Shown: in pieces, positions 22,789 to 30,775 of the stretch
How positions within the stretch are numbered: the first letter of the stretch is position 1
Layout: each line of letters opens with the position of its first letter
NCBI GenBank assembly: GCA_934552855.1
Contig: CAKTEU010000021.1
Span: 1-37,477, forward strand
DNA: 37,477 bases
Direction of reading: 5' to 3'
From: an uncultured Eubacteriales bacterium
Lineage (GTDB): Bacteria; Bacillota; Clostridia; Oscillospirales; Acutalibacteraceae
Made by a program: the position numbers and the translations under genes
Notes under the pieces: generated by a model
What the model saw: the letters and a program-made list of their open reading frames with translations, nothing else
Told to the model about the DNA's origin: nothing
The model's database searches: none

Positions 22789-24057
22789 TCAGGAAATTGA
22801 CGAAATTTCGTCCTTATACCATTCCATGCATTCGCAGCACTTAAGTTCGGTGTGGAACATTCTTGAAAGGAATGTGCAAAGGTAACGCATAACATAGGAA
22901 AGAACGTTGCCCTTGTGGCAAATGCAGTCTGAGCAATGGCCGAATTCTTTTCCGCAATGGTCGCAGCGTCTGTCGCCGTCGCCGTCAACGTGCTTGCCTG
23001 TTGCGTCAAGGTCTTTTTCTTCCTTGTGAGAAGCGTCATTTTTGCAGGTGCGTTCTGCCTTGCCTTTTTCAGAGCAGGTCGGTTCAATAACGGTTACCCA
23101 TTCGCCGAAGTCGTGACCAAGAGGAGCGATTTCAGCAACTTCCGTGTGGTCGCAAGCCTTGTAAAGGTCGGTTTCGATAATGTTGATGCACTTGCTTACT
23201 TTTGTTCCGCTTTCGGTGCAGGTTGCGGAGATAACATCAATCCACGGGCTCATGGTGTGGCCGCCGCGGGAGGGGATTTTAACGCTCTTTGTTACGCCTT
23301 CGTGGCATCTTCCGCAGATGTAGTTATATGCGCCCTTTTCTTCGCAGGAGGCTTTTACAATTTTTTCAAGTTCCCAGCAGGAATACTCGTCGCCGGGGTT
23401 GCTGTTGTGGTCGTGAACGTTAACAAAAACAGCGTCTGCATAGATATCGCTCTTTACGTTTTCGATTTTCTTTGCGTCAACTTTTCCGTCGAATTCACCG
23501 TCAACTGCGATGTCCCAACCGATAAATTCATAGATTCCGCCGTCCTCGGTTCTGTAACTTTCCGGCTCGTCATATTCGGGAGTTGAGCCGTAAGGTACTC
23601 TGGGACTCCAAAATACAGTATAATCGCTCTCTTCCGGTGCGAATCTGCTGTTGATAAGGGTAACTTCAAAGGTCGGCTCCATTGCGTATATGGTGAAATT
23701 CATATAATCGGCAGAAGATCCTTCTCTATACATACAATATCTTTTTGCTCCGTCTTTACCGATTTCGGGTTCGATCGGAGCATCTACATTGTACCAGTAT
23801 CTCGGAATATAATGTTCCTTGCCTTTTGCTAAAGTTACAGTGAAGTAAATAGCATTATAGCCTTCATCTTCATGTCTTTCAAGGCGGACATCGGTAACGC
23901 TTTCAATGGTTTCCGTGTCATACTTAAATGTGCTGTGGAATTCACCGAAATACTCCGTGAATTCTACATAATCATACGCTGACGACACAATCGCAACGGA
24001 CGACAAGAGCATGAGAACGCTCAAAATGACTGCCAATAGTTTTTTTGTTGTTTTCAT
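22789..24057 (-). CDS. Secreted Cys-rich protein with C-terminal CHKG module
   Basis: A 422-aa exported protein with a signal peptide (about 1-27, ending 'SSVAIVSSAYD'). Residues 28-235 are a beta-rich domain with a region recalling InlB/bacterial-repeat folds ('EFIGWDIAVDGEFDG'). Residues about 236-370 carry degenerate repeats of the type 'ATCTESGTKVSKC' and 'PTCSEKGKAERTC' with intervening 'GHDFGEW', common on Clostridial surface proteins. The last part (374-414) has 'CSDCICHKG', a hydrophobic amphipathic stretch and 'CCECMEWY', also found at the end of the 902-aa protein at 31597. I suggest this is a surface-retention module. The ribosome site GGAGG and a promoter precede the gene. Confidence 0.75.
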   Translation of the reverse strand: MKTTKKLLAVILSVLMLLSSVAIVSSAYDYVEFTEYFGEFHSTFKYDTETIESVTDVRLERHEDEGYNAIYFTVTLAKGKEHYIPRYWYNVDAPIEPEIGKDGAKRYCMYREGSSADYMNFTIYAMEPTFEVTLINSRFAPEESDYTVFWSPRVPYGSTPEYDEPESYRTEDGGIYEFIGWDIAVDGEFDGKVDAKKIENVKSDIYADAVFVNVHDHNSNPGDEYSCWELEKIVKASCEEKGAYNYICGRCHEGVTKSVKIPSRGGHTMSPWIDVISATCTESGTKVSKCINIIETDLYKACDHTEVAEIAPLGHDFGEWVTVIEPTCSEKGKAERTCKNDASHKEEKDLDATGKHVDGDGDRRCDHCGKEFGHCSDCICHKGNVLSYVMRYLCTFLSRMFHTELKCCECMEWYKDEISSIS

Positions 24058-24125
24058 CGGTTATTTTTCCTCCATTATTATAAAGCTTTTATGATAATCG
24101 CTGCAAATGCAACGGTTACATATAA

Positions 24126-24154
24126 ATGTTAACAAATTACATTTTGAATGTCAA
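24126..24154 (-). promoter_or_regulatory. Promoter of the Cys-rich secreted gene
   Basis: On the minus strand a perfect TTGACA (plus 24149-24154), 17-bp spacer and a weak TAACAT -10 (plus 24126-24131). Confidence 0.65.
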
Positions 24155-24252
24155 TAGTTTTTTGTGAAAAACTGCACAAAATTTGTTGCTTGCCTGTGTG
24201 TAATAAAACCGGTTTTTGCGATATAACTTGAACTTAAAAATGTTCGATTCTT

Positions 24253-24945
24253 TTATTTGCCGCTTTTCAGCGTAAAATCATATTTCATCTCAAGCTCTGC
24301 AAAAAGTTTTTGCAAAACACCGTCCGCCATTTTTTCAAAATCAAGCGTTTTCACAAAAGCAAGAACCTTTTCCTGCTCCTGCTGCGGAACTTTGTATACA
24401 CGCATTGACGCAGTTAAAAAGCATTCAAGCTTTCTTGCAAACGGAAAATGGATATCGCACTTTTTCGCCATATAATTTCGCATGAGTCCCGCCGTTCCGA
24501 TTTCCATATCATAAAAATCGCTGTCGGTATATTCGGGAAGATAGGAACCGAAAATCTGTTTAAGTTCCTTGGTTGTGTTGAGAAAAATATATTCCAATGT
24601 GTTCGGAAGCAAATAAGCTTCAATGTAAATTTCACGAATATTTTCGTTAATTTCGGTGATTGCAAGCTGAATCGCCGTTTCAACGGCATAGATATAAAGC
24701 GGCGGAAGGTCTTTTCCGATAACGCTGCGAGCCATGTTGAACTGGCCGCTGAACATTGTTTCAACAAGCTCCATCAAAATTCCGTCCTTTGTGTGGAAAA
24801 AATTTTGATAGCTTCCCCTTGCAACGCCGGCTTCTTCAACAATTTGACTGATTGTTGTTTCCTTATATCCCTGCTCCAAAAACAGGCGAACACAAACGGA
24901 AAGAATGCGTTTTTTTGTTTCAATGCTGTCCTTTCTTGTGGACAT
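24253..24945 (-). CDS. TetR-family transcriptional regulator
   Basis: A 230-aa TetR protein. The N-terminal HTH reads 'QGYKETTISQIVEEAGVARG' then 'SYQNFFHTKDGIL', followed by an all-helical ligand/dimer domain without recognisable specificity. I use the ATG at 24945, which follows AAAGG. An earlier ATG at 24966 is in frame but sits about 12 nt from the predicted transcription start. Direct repeats ACTAAT (24969 and 24981) overlap the transcription start and may be its own operator. No adjacent efflux gene identifies its target. Confidence 0.88.
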   Translation of the reverse strand: MSTRKDSIETKKRILSVCVRLFLEQGYKETTISQIVEEAGVARGSYQNFFHTKDGILMELVETMFSGQFNMARSVIGKDLPPLYIYAVETAIQLAITEINENIREIYIEAYLLPNTLEYIFLNTTKELKQIFGSYLPEYTDSDFYDMEIGTAGLMRNYMAKKCDIHFPFARKLECFLTASMRVYKVPQQEQEKVLAFVKTLDFEKMADGVLQKLFAELEMKYDFTLKSGK

Positions 24946-24984
24946 TGCTTCACAGCCTTTCATCATTAACTAATACGCATACTA

Positions 24985-25013
24985 ATTATATCATCGGTTT
25001 TTACTTAAATCAA
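24985..25013 (-). promoter_or_regulatory. Sigma-A promoter of the TetR gene
   Basis: On the minus strand TTGATT (plus 25008-25013), 17-bp spacer, TATAAT (plus 24985-24990). Confidence 0.8.
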
Positions 25014-25121
25014 GAGGTTTTTCAAAAAATGTTCACAGTTATCACAGCATTTTAAAAAACACAGCGAAAAAAATTCCGAACAGTTTTGTTGTCTGTTCGG
25101 AATTTAAAATGTTGTTTGTTT

Positions 25122-26285
25122 TCAGCCGGCGGCTTCGGTCAGCAATGTTCCCGTTGCAACGGTTCCGTCATCAATTTCATGGTCAATAAGAATCTCGTCC
25201 TGCGTCAGCATGAAGTATCTTTGCCAACCGTCGTCAAGCGTAAGGTTCAAATCGGAATCTGACCATGTGACGTCAACGTGGTATGTTCCGCTTTCAAGCT
25301 TAACCAAGTTCCATGCGTGGGACACGCCCTGCGAAATTCCGCTGACCCGTTTGCACCAAAGGTTTGCCTTGCGGCAAAGGTACTCAAAACCGGTTGCATA
25401 ACCCTGACAAATTGCAATCGGCCCCTGAATTGCACCGTAAGCCGTTGAGGTTTGCTTTCCGCCCGTGAAATCATTGTCATAAGCGGTGCGAATTGAAATC
25501 ACGGCCGCAAGAAAGCGATACTTGTCATAAGTGCTGAAATCTTTCGGAATGGCGTTCACAATCAAATTGCATTCTTCTTCAAAAATCCGCACTTCTTTTT
25601 TGACAGCCTCAATGTTTTTTGCATCCTTTGAATCCGGATCATCCGGAAAAAAGTATGAAGATTTGAGTGCCGTTGTCATGTCGCCTTCAAAAACCTCTTT
25701 TATATCAAAATAGATTCCGTATTCCGGGTAATCCTCGCAAAGGGCCGAAGATGCAACAAGAACATTATCAAGAACCTTGTAGCCGTGTTCTTTTGCCGTA
25801 TATTCAAAAGGTTCAAAGTTTTTCACTTTTTCAAGCATTTCCTTATAAAGCTTTTTCTGAGCTTTTTTGAGCTTTGAATACGCTGTCTTGCCGTTTTCAT
25901 AAGGAAAACTTACTGATAAAGAGTGATCCTGCTTTTCTCTCACATACCAAAGCGCAAGGTCAATGTCGCTTTGAATCCGTTTTTCGGCAATTCTTTTTGC
26001 TGCCCTTTTTGCTTTTTCTTCTCGGCTCAACAAAACGGTTGTCGATGTCTGCTGTTCGCTTTCGCTCAAAGACATATCGGAAGTTGAGGGTTCGCTCTCT
26101 GTTTTTTCCGAAGCCGATGAATTTTCTTCACTTGTTTTTGAAGTTGAAGATGAAACCGCATCATCGGTTGTCGGTTCTGTTTCGCTTTTGCAGCCGGAAA
26201 GCACCGACAGCAAAAGTATTGCCGCAAGAAGCACGCATACAAATTGCCTTATTCCGGCGGCAGGCTTTGTCTTTTTTAAAATCAT
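25122..26285 (-). CDS. Transglutaminase-like lipoprotein
   Basis: A 387-aa lipoprotein starting at ATG 26285 (GGGGAG upstream); an in-frame upstream extension lacks signals. Signal peptide with lipobox L-S-G-C32. A Ser/Thr/Glu-rich linker (about 35-85) leads to a helical region and then a transglutaminase/papain-like core: C293 in 'AICQGYATGFEYLC', H323 in 'SHAWNLVKL' and D338 in 'YHVDVTW'. The Cys-His-Asp triad is intact. Such proteins are exported proteases or crosslinkers; the substrate is unknown. It is a single gene. Confidence 0.88.
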   Translation of the reverse strand: MILKKTKPAAGIRQFVCVLLAAILLLSVLSGCKSETEPTTDDAVSSSTSKTSEENSSASEKTESEPSTSDMSLSESEQQTSTTVLLSREEKAKRAAKRIAEKRIQSDIDLALWYVREKQDHSLSVSFPYENGKTAYSKLKKAQKKLYKEMLEKVKNFEPFEYTAKEHGYKVLDNVLVASSALCEDYPEYGIYFDIKEVFEGDMTTALKSSYFFPDDPDSKDAKNIEAVKKEVRIFEEECNLIVNAIPKDFSTYDKYRFLAAVISIRTAYDNDFTGGKQTSTAYGAIQGPIAICQGYATGFEYLCRKANLWCKRVSGISQGVSHAWNLVKLESGTYHVDVTWSDSDLNLTLDDGWQRYFMLTQDEILIDHEIDDGTVATGTLLTEAAG

Positions 26286-26342
26286 ACAATATTTTCTCCC
26301 CTTCTGCTTTTTAATGAGCATATTGAAAAATATCTCATTTAC

Positions 26343-26371
26343 ATTATAGAGTACAAGCATTAAAAAGTCAA
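26343..26371 (-). promoter_or_regulatory. Sigma-A promoter of the transglutaminase-like gene
   Basis: On the minus strand TTGACT (plus 26366-26371), 17-bp spacer, TATAAT (plus 26343-26348). The ferredoxin-reductase remnant begins only about 20 bp beyond it. Confidence 0.85.
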
Positions 26372-26390
26372 TTACAATTCAATACAAAAA

Positions 26391-26990
26391 GCGGTTGAAC
26401 GCTTCCGCCAACTTGGCGGCGAGGTCAGATTTAACTGTCGTGCGGAACAGTTCCTCTTTGACGGCGAAAAGAAAAAAGGCTTTGAAAACGGCTTTATCAA
26501 TGCCGAAATTATTTCAAAGTATGCACCGAGCGACAAGCCTTATTCTGTTTTTATGTGCGGTCCGGAGGCCATGTATCGTTTTGCTGAAAAAGAGCTTGAA
26601 AAGCTCGGTCTGGACAGAAAGCACATCCGTCGTGAGCTTCTCGGCGTTACCAAAAAAGTTTGGGAAAAAACGGATTACCCGACAGAAAACAAAGGCAAGA
26701 CTTTTTCCGCCGTCATTCGTCAGGGTTCAGAAGAACATACAATCCCCGTATCCGCCGATGAAACCGTTCTTGCGGCAATTGAACGTGCCGGAATTGCCGC
26801 CCCGTCACGCTGCAGAAGCGGTGAATGCGGTTGGTGCAGGTCAAAACCCATTGACGGAAATGTTTATGTTCCTGCCGAAAACGATGAGGATCGCCGTGCA
26901 TCGGACAAAATAACCGGATACATTCATCCCTGCTCGGCTTTTGCCCTTTCCGACCTTGTTATTGAAGTTGCGTCAACGTATGTTAAGTAA
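26391..26990 (+). pseudogene. 5'-truncated NAD(P)H:ferredoxin-type oxidoreductase
   Basis: About 200 codons of the C-terminal part of a flavodoxin-reductase/ferredoxin fusion. 'FMCGPEAMYRFAEKEL' is the end of the NAD-binding domain. The plant-type 2Fe-2S domain carries C-x4-C-x2-C in 'SRCRSGECGWC' and the fourth Cys in 'HPCSAF'. The frame is open from 26364 but has no start, ribosome site or FAD-binding domain; the first Met (26553) lies inside the NAD domain. A deletion or duplication left the 3' end next to the divergent promoter of the lipoprotein gene. The iron-sulfur part itself is intact. Confidence 0.8.
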
Positions 26991-27036
26991 AAACCGACAG
27001 CTTTGATAAAATAATTTTCTACTTTAAAAAAGAAAT

Positions 27037-27078
27037 AGCAGCTGTGACGGCTTTTGTTTCGTCACAGCTGCTTTTTTA
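27037..27078. terminator. Bidirectional terminator
   Basis: AGCAGCTGTGACG (27037-27049) / CGTCACAGCTGCT (27060-27072): perfect 13-bp stem with Ts to the right and a U-rich tract on the other strand, between the oxidoreductase remnant and the HIRAN gene. Confidence 0.9.
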
Positions 27079-27080
27079 TA

Positions 27081-27530
27081 TCAATCATCCATATAAACCG
27101 AAAACGGGAGCTTAAAGTCCTCTGTCGGCGTTTTTTTCTTCCGTGCTTGCGCTTTGTCTTCGTCTTCTGAAAGTTCGGGCGGTTCATCAACAAATGCATG
27201 AAAAACCTTTCCCTGATCCATAAGTCTTGCGATCGTTTCGTTTTTGAAGCGGGTTATGTAGCCGAGTTCCTTGTTTTCCGATGTAAAAACAGAAACAGCC
27301 CATTTATCGTGTTCATTGTTCGGATCTCGGTAAAGAAACAGTTCGGTTCCCGGAGTAAGCTTTTTCAAAAGCTCACGTCCGTCATCACTGTTGTCGTCAA
27401 CGTGAAATCTGAGACCGGCAACAGCCGTTTGAAGAACAAGAATTGAACGCCCCTTTTCACGAAAAGCGTCCCGATTAAAAAATCCCGAACGTAAAGGCTG
27501 TTCTTTTTCCTGAATTTGATAATCAGCCAT
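27081..27530 (-). CDS. HIRAN-domain protein
   Basis: A 149-aa protein with one HIRAN domain (about residues 28-115): 'TAVAGLRFHV', then 'LTPGTELFLYRDPNNEHDKW' and 'ELGYITRFKNETIARLMDQG'. HIRAN domains recognise DNA ends or stalled forks in SNF2-family helicases such as HLTF; here the domain stands alone with a charged C-terminal tail. The start overlaps the end of the gene before it by 8 bp, so the two are translationally coupled. It is the last gene of a three-gene operon. Confidence 0.82.
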   Translation of the reverse strand: MADYQIQEKEQPLRSGFFNRDAFREKGRSILVLQTAVAGLRFHVDDNSDDGRELLKKLTPGTELFLYRDPNNEHDKWAVSVFTSENKELGYITRFKNETIARLMDQGKVFHAFVDEPPELSEDEDKAQARKKKTPTEDFKLPFSVYMDD

Positions 27531-28428
27531 TATTTATTCCCTCTATAAGCTTTGCTATTTTTTCTTCAAGCTCCCGTCGTTCTGTTTCGCACAGCTTTTC
27601 ACGAATTTTAAGTTCTGCAAGATATTCGTTAATCTTAGTTTGACTGCTGAGCATTGAAAGAGCGTTAAAAGGAAAACCTTTTCTTATTTGGGCAATTTCT
27701 TCGTTCACATTTTCCCTTTGGCGTTTGTACGACTCAATAATATCAAGCACAACAAAATCCTCTTCAAGCGGAACAAAAAACGAATACAGCTTTTTTGCCA
27801 AGTGATAATCCGTTGAAAGCTCTGCAGCCGCCTCACGGTAATCATCTCTTTGATTGCTTTCATCTTTTCCCCGGGTTACTTCTATGCCCAATTCGGATAA
27901 ATCCACCGGTTCAAAAAGCATATCATATATGAGTTTCATTGCTTCGGCATCTTGATTTTTATATGCTTCAACCGCTTTTTCAAAAAGATCTTTCTGTGTG
28001 TCGGTGATATTCGGATTCATTGCCGGATGAAAATGTGTCGTTATCGCACGATATTGCCGCTGCATGGTTTTGAGCTCTTCTTCAGAAAGCTCCGGAAGTT
28101 CTTTCAACGTAAGGTCAGCACTTTCAACGGCCGAAATGCGGTTGCTTCTTTCTTTTTCAAGCTCTTTTTCAATCGCTTCAAGGTCGATTGGCTCACGCCG
28201 GTTGATTGCAATCTGAATAAGCTCGGATTTTTTTCGAAGAATGGCAACCTCAAGTTCCGCATTGAGAACACCCTCTTCAACATTTCCGACAGCATCCATA
28301 TATCTTTTCCGAAGTGCGGGCGATTCCTGATAAAGCAGTTTATCCTTTTGCTCATATAAAGCAACAAGGGCAAGCTGTTCGGTAGAGATCTCACGCTGAA
28401 GCCAGTCATAAAAGCTCTGTCCTCTCAT
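27523..28428 (-). CDS. Coiled-coil protein with degenerate J-like domain
   Basis: A 301-aa protein, mostly charged helices with coiled-coil character (about 50-105 and 235-295). Residues about 115-165 resemble a J-domain: 'RQYRAITTHFHPAMNPNITD' then 'LFEKAVEAYKNQD'. The HPD motif needed to stimulate DnaK is HPA (134-136), so canonical co-chaperone activity is unlikely. ATG overlaps the stop of the AAA+ gene (ATGA) and its end overlaps the HIRAN gene. Perhaps a scaffold between the ATPase and the HIRAN protein (inference). Confidence 0.65.
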   Translation of the reverse strand: MRGQSFYDWLQREISTEQLALVALYEQKDKLLYQESPALRKRYMDAVGNVEEGVLNAELEVAILRKKSELIQIAINRREPIDLEAIEKELEKERSNRISAVESADLTLKELPELSEEELKTMQRQYRAITTHFHPAMNPNITDTQKDLFEKAVEAYKNQDAEAMKLIYDMLFEPVDLSELGIEVTRGKDESNQRDDYREAAAELSTDYHLAKKLYSFFVPLEEDFVVLDIIESYKRQRENVNEEIAQIRKGFPFNALSMLSSQTKINEYLAELKIREKLCETERRELEEKIAKLIEGINNG

Positions 28429-29990
28429 GATACAGCACCCCCGATAGCTGCAAGAATATCCTGCGCCGTTATATTTTCAAGATCACTGTCGTTTATATCG
28501 GCGATTGAAGCAATTCGGTTTGCCTGAGCGTTTATTGCTTTTTCAAAAATATTTCTTGCTGTTCTTGCGTTGCCGAAATGCTCATCTCTTGAAGCAAAGA
28601 GCAAGTCAAAATGATTTTTCAAAAGTGCTTTTGCTTCTTCATTCAGAACATATCCGTTTTTGCTGCAAAAGCGGTCAAAAATTAAAATAAGTTCTTCACC
28701 GCTGTAATCCGGAAATTCAAAATACTTGCTGAAACGTGAAGAAAGACCGGGGTTTGAATCAATGAATTTGTGCATCAAATCCGTATATCCGGCAACGATA
28801 ACAACAAGCTCGTCACGATGATCCTCCATCGCTTTCAAAATTGTTTCAACGGCCTCTTTTCCGTAACTGTCATCTGTTTCACCGGCAAGCGAATATGCTT
28901 CATCAATAAACAGTACCCCGCCCATTGCCTGCTGAATGACCTTTTGTGTTTTAATTGCCGTTTGACCGAGATAGCCTGCAACAAGAGCACTTCTGTCGGT
29001 TTCAACAAGCTGACCCTGCGGAAGAATACCCATGTGATAATAAAGTTTTGCAACAAGTCTTGCAACCGTTGTTTTTCCTGTTCCCGGGTTTCCGGTGAAA
29101 ACAAGGTGATATGAAATTGTCGGAACCTTCATTCCTCGTGACTCTCGAATTTTTGTCACCTTTATAAAATTCATCAGGCTGTGAACATCTTTTTTTACAC
29201 CGTCAAGGCCGACCAGTCCGTCAAGTTCTTCAAGAAGGCTTTCAAGCGTTTCGTCTTCGTTTTGTTTGGGCACAGTCACTTTGGCTTCCTCCTCCGGCGG
29301 TGAAATTTGTGTGTTTAAGCTCTTTTCTGCCGCCGAATCCGATGAAATATTCAGCGTCACATTTATTGTTGACGGAGTCTGCTGTGACGGCGGTGCAGCC
29401 GAAGCAGATGTTGGTGAATAGTTATCCGCAGCATTTTTGCGGCGCATTTCCGCAGCGGCTCTTAAAAGTGCGTCATTCTGAAGATAATTGTTGTTTCGCT
29501 CCGTCACCTGTGCGTTATGATTTTCAGTGCCGGGGACGGAAAGTCCGGCATCAGCCGCAGATTCAATGAGATTATTGATGATAGCTTCCAAAGCAAACTT
29601 TTTTTGAACGGTAAAGTCACCGTTTATCCTTGCCGATTCAAAAAGCAACTTGTCCCATTTTTCAATAAACTTTTCTGCGGAATTTGTTTTACCGCTTACA
29701 TCGGCAGTAACAAGTTTGCCGAAAAAGTCCGGAACTGCAAGAACACGTTCTTCATCACCGCAGCAGCCCATTGCAGTCAGCATTTGCTCAACCGTATAGT
29801 CCATACCGGTAACGGCATAAACAAGAGCCGCATAGTCTTTTGAAAACAAATCATTGCTTCCCCATATTTTAAAAGCACAGGAAAGATAATAAAACAGAAG
29901 ATTCTCTCCCGGCTCATCATCTAAAAGTTCACCACGTAAAAATGCAGCTGTTTCATCAAAATCGGATTTTATTTTTTTAATATCTTCCAT
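28425..29990 (-). CDS. CbxX/SpoVK-type AAA+ ATPase
   Basis: A 521-aa protein. Residues 1-150 are a helical domain of unknown type, perhaps TerB-like; 150-245 is a low-complexity Asn/Ser/Pro linker. The AAA+ module starts near 255: Walker A GNPGTGKT (300-307), the pore-loop region 'ALVAGYLGQTAIKTQK', Walker B 'GVLFIDEAYSL' (about 358-368), sensor 1 'LVVIVAGYTD' and arginine-finger region 'NPGLSSRFSKYFEF'. This is the CbbX/SpoVK family, hexameric remodellers. The ribosome site is GGAGAG. First gene of the operon with the J-like and HIRAN genes. Confidence 0.9.
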   Translation of the reverse strand: MEDIKKIKSDFDETAAFLRGELLDDEPGENLLFYYLSCAFKIWGSNDLFSKDYAALVYAVTGMDYTVEQMLTAMGCCGDEERVLAVPDFFGKLVTADVSGKTNSAEKFIEKWDKLLFESARINGDFTVQKKFALEAIINNLIESAADAGLSVPGTENHNAQVTERNNNYLQNDALLRAAAEMRRKNAADNYSPTSASAAPPSQQTPSTINVTLNISSDSAAEKSLNTQISPPEEEAKVTVPKQNEDETLESLLEELDGLVGLDGVKKDVHSLMNFIKVTKIRESRGMKVPTISYHLVFTGNPGTGKTTVARLVAKLYYHMGILPQGQLVETDRSALVAGYLGQTAIKTQKVIQQAMGGVLFIDEAYSLAGETDDSYGKEAVETILKAMEDHRDELVVIVAGYTDLMHKFIDSNPGLSSRFSKYFEFPDYSGEELILIFDRFCSKNGYVLNEEAKALLKNHFDLLFASRDEHFGNARTARNIFEKAINAQANRIASIADINDSDLENITAQDILAAIGGAVS

Positions 29991-30041
29991 TACGGTACTC
30001 TCCGAAATATAATTAATACTATACTATGTCTAATTTGTATA

Positions 30042-30070
30042 ATTGTATCATAATTGCTGCCTATATTCAA
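30042..30070 (-). promoter_or_regulatory. Sigma-A promoter of the AAA+/J-like/HIRAN operon
   Basis: On the minus strand TTGAAT (plus 30065-30070), 17-bp spacer, TACAAT (plus 30042-30047), about 50 bp before the start codon. Confidence 0.75.
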
Positions 30071-30102
30071 CATTTATTCTGATTTTTCATTCTGCTATTT
30101 GT

Positions 30103-30278
30103 TTAAAACTGTTCGGGTTCGTCATCGCCGCTGATTTTCATGGTTTTGTCGGTCTGTTCCGCCGCTTCGTCCGTCAAGTTTTCTTCCATTTCGTATACGT
30201 CATGTCGTCCGAAACTTCATACACTTTTCCGGTCTTTTTCAACTTGGCTGATGCAGAAGGGCTCCCCCTCGAAAACAT
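30103..30278 (-). pseudogene. Possible short gene remnant
   Basis: Two overlapping minus-strand frames give 'KLKKTGKVYEVSDDMTYTKW' and, after a frameshift, 'ENLTDEAAEQTDKT' ending in an acidic tail. The two could be one broken coding end. I recognise no family, and it may be chance. Confidence 0.25.
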
Positions 30279-30328
30279 AGTCGTCTCACTTCGCTTGGAG
30301 CACTCGTGATACTCCTTGTTTTCTCACC

Positions 30329-30403
30329 TCAGAACCTCACCTTTGTCCGCCACCGGCGGCGGTGAGGCTCTTCGCCCCGGCACGCGCGTGCCTCGAGTTC
30401 TGA
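30329..30403. other. GC-rich nested inverted repeats
   Basis: The outer arms TCAGAA (30329-30334) / TTCTGA (30398-30403) enclose a stem CCTCACC (30335-30341) / GGTGAGG (30361-30367) and the perfect palindrome GGCACGCGCGTGCC (30379-30392). Drawn together they form a three-way junction. The surroundings are much more AT-rich. Confidence 0.5.
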
Positions 30404-30420
30404 AGTTTTTGTAAAAAGAA

Positions 30421-30443
30421 AAGCATCGGAAAATCCGATGCTT
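30421..30443 (-). terminator. Terminator of the tRNA pair
   Basis: AAGCATCGGA (30421-30430) / TCCGATGCTT (30434-30443), 10-bp stem with a 3-nt loop, followed on the minus strand by TTCTTTTT. Confidence 0.85.
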
Positions 30444-30447
30444 ATTT

Positions 30448-30523
30448 TGGCAGGGGCAGAAGGACTTGAACCCTCGGCACGCGGTTTTGGAGACCGCTGC
30501 TCTACCAACTGAGCTATACCCCT
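30448..30523 (-). tRNA. tRNA-Trp (CCA)
   Basis: A complete 76-nt tRNA on the minus strand: acceptor AGGGGTA/TGCCCCT with one G-T type pair, D arm GCTCAGTTGGTAGAGC, anticodon loop CTCCAAA (anticodon CCA), T arm GAGGG-TTCAAGT-CCTTC, discriminator G and encoded CCA. A terminator follows directly. Confidence 0.96.
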
Positions 30524-30535
30524 ATATTAATATCA

Positions 30536-30612
30536 TGGTGGGCCATCAGGGACTCGAACCCCGGACCGACCGGTTATGAGCCGGTTGCTCTAACCAACTG
30601 AGCTAATGGCCC
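30536..30612 (-). tRNA. tRNA with CAT anticodon (Met, or Ile after lysidine)
   Basis: A complete 77-nt tRNA: acceptor GGGCCAT/ATGGCCC, D arm GCTCAGTTGGTTAGAGC, anticodon loop CTCATAA (CAT), T loop TTCGAGT, discriminator A and encoded CCA. The first acceptor pair is a normal G-C, so it is not initiator tRNA. Elongator Met and lysidine-modified Ile2 both use CAT, and I cannot decide between them. It lies 12 bp upstream of tRNA-Trp in one transcript. Confidence 0.93.
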
Positions 30613-30708
30613 ATGTCGTTTTGCTGACTTTGGAAGTATATCAAAATGTTTCGCATTTGTCAAGTCTTTTTCGTTAATTTTATCTTTTTTAACTCATTTT
30701 TTGTTAAT

Positions 30709-30756
30709 AAGAGCCTGACATAATGAATTTTGCGTAATATGTCAGGCTCTTTTTTC
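30709..30756. terminator. Strong stem-loop between queT and the tRNA pair
   Basis: AAGAGCCTGACATA (30709-30722) / TATGTCAGGCTCTT (30739-30752 region): 14-bp stem. It lies just after the queT stop on the minus strand, although its better T tract is on the plus strand, so it may work in both directions. Confidence 0.7.
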
Positions 30757-30775
30757 CGACATGGATTTTGTCAAA

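Noticed and set aside
22936..23586. 216-codon plus-strand frame opposite the Cys-rich protein
   Set aside because: Antisense of a gene with signal peptide, repeats, promoter and ribosome site. No start signals of its own.
30043..30309. 88-codon plus-strand frame
   Set aside because: No ribosome site and its start overlaps the minus-strand promoter of the AAA+ operon. The only faint protein signal is on the minus strand.
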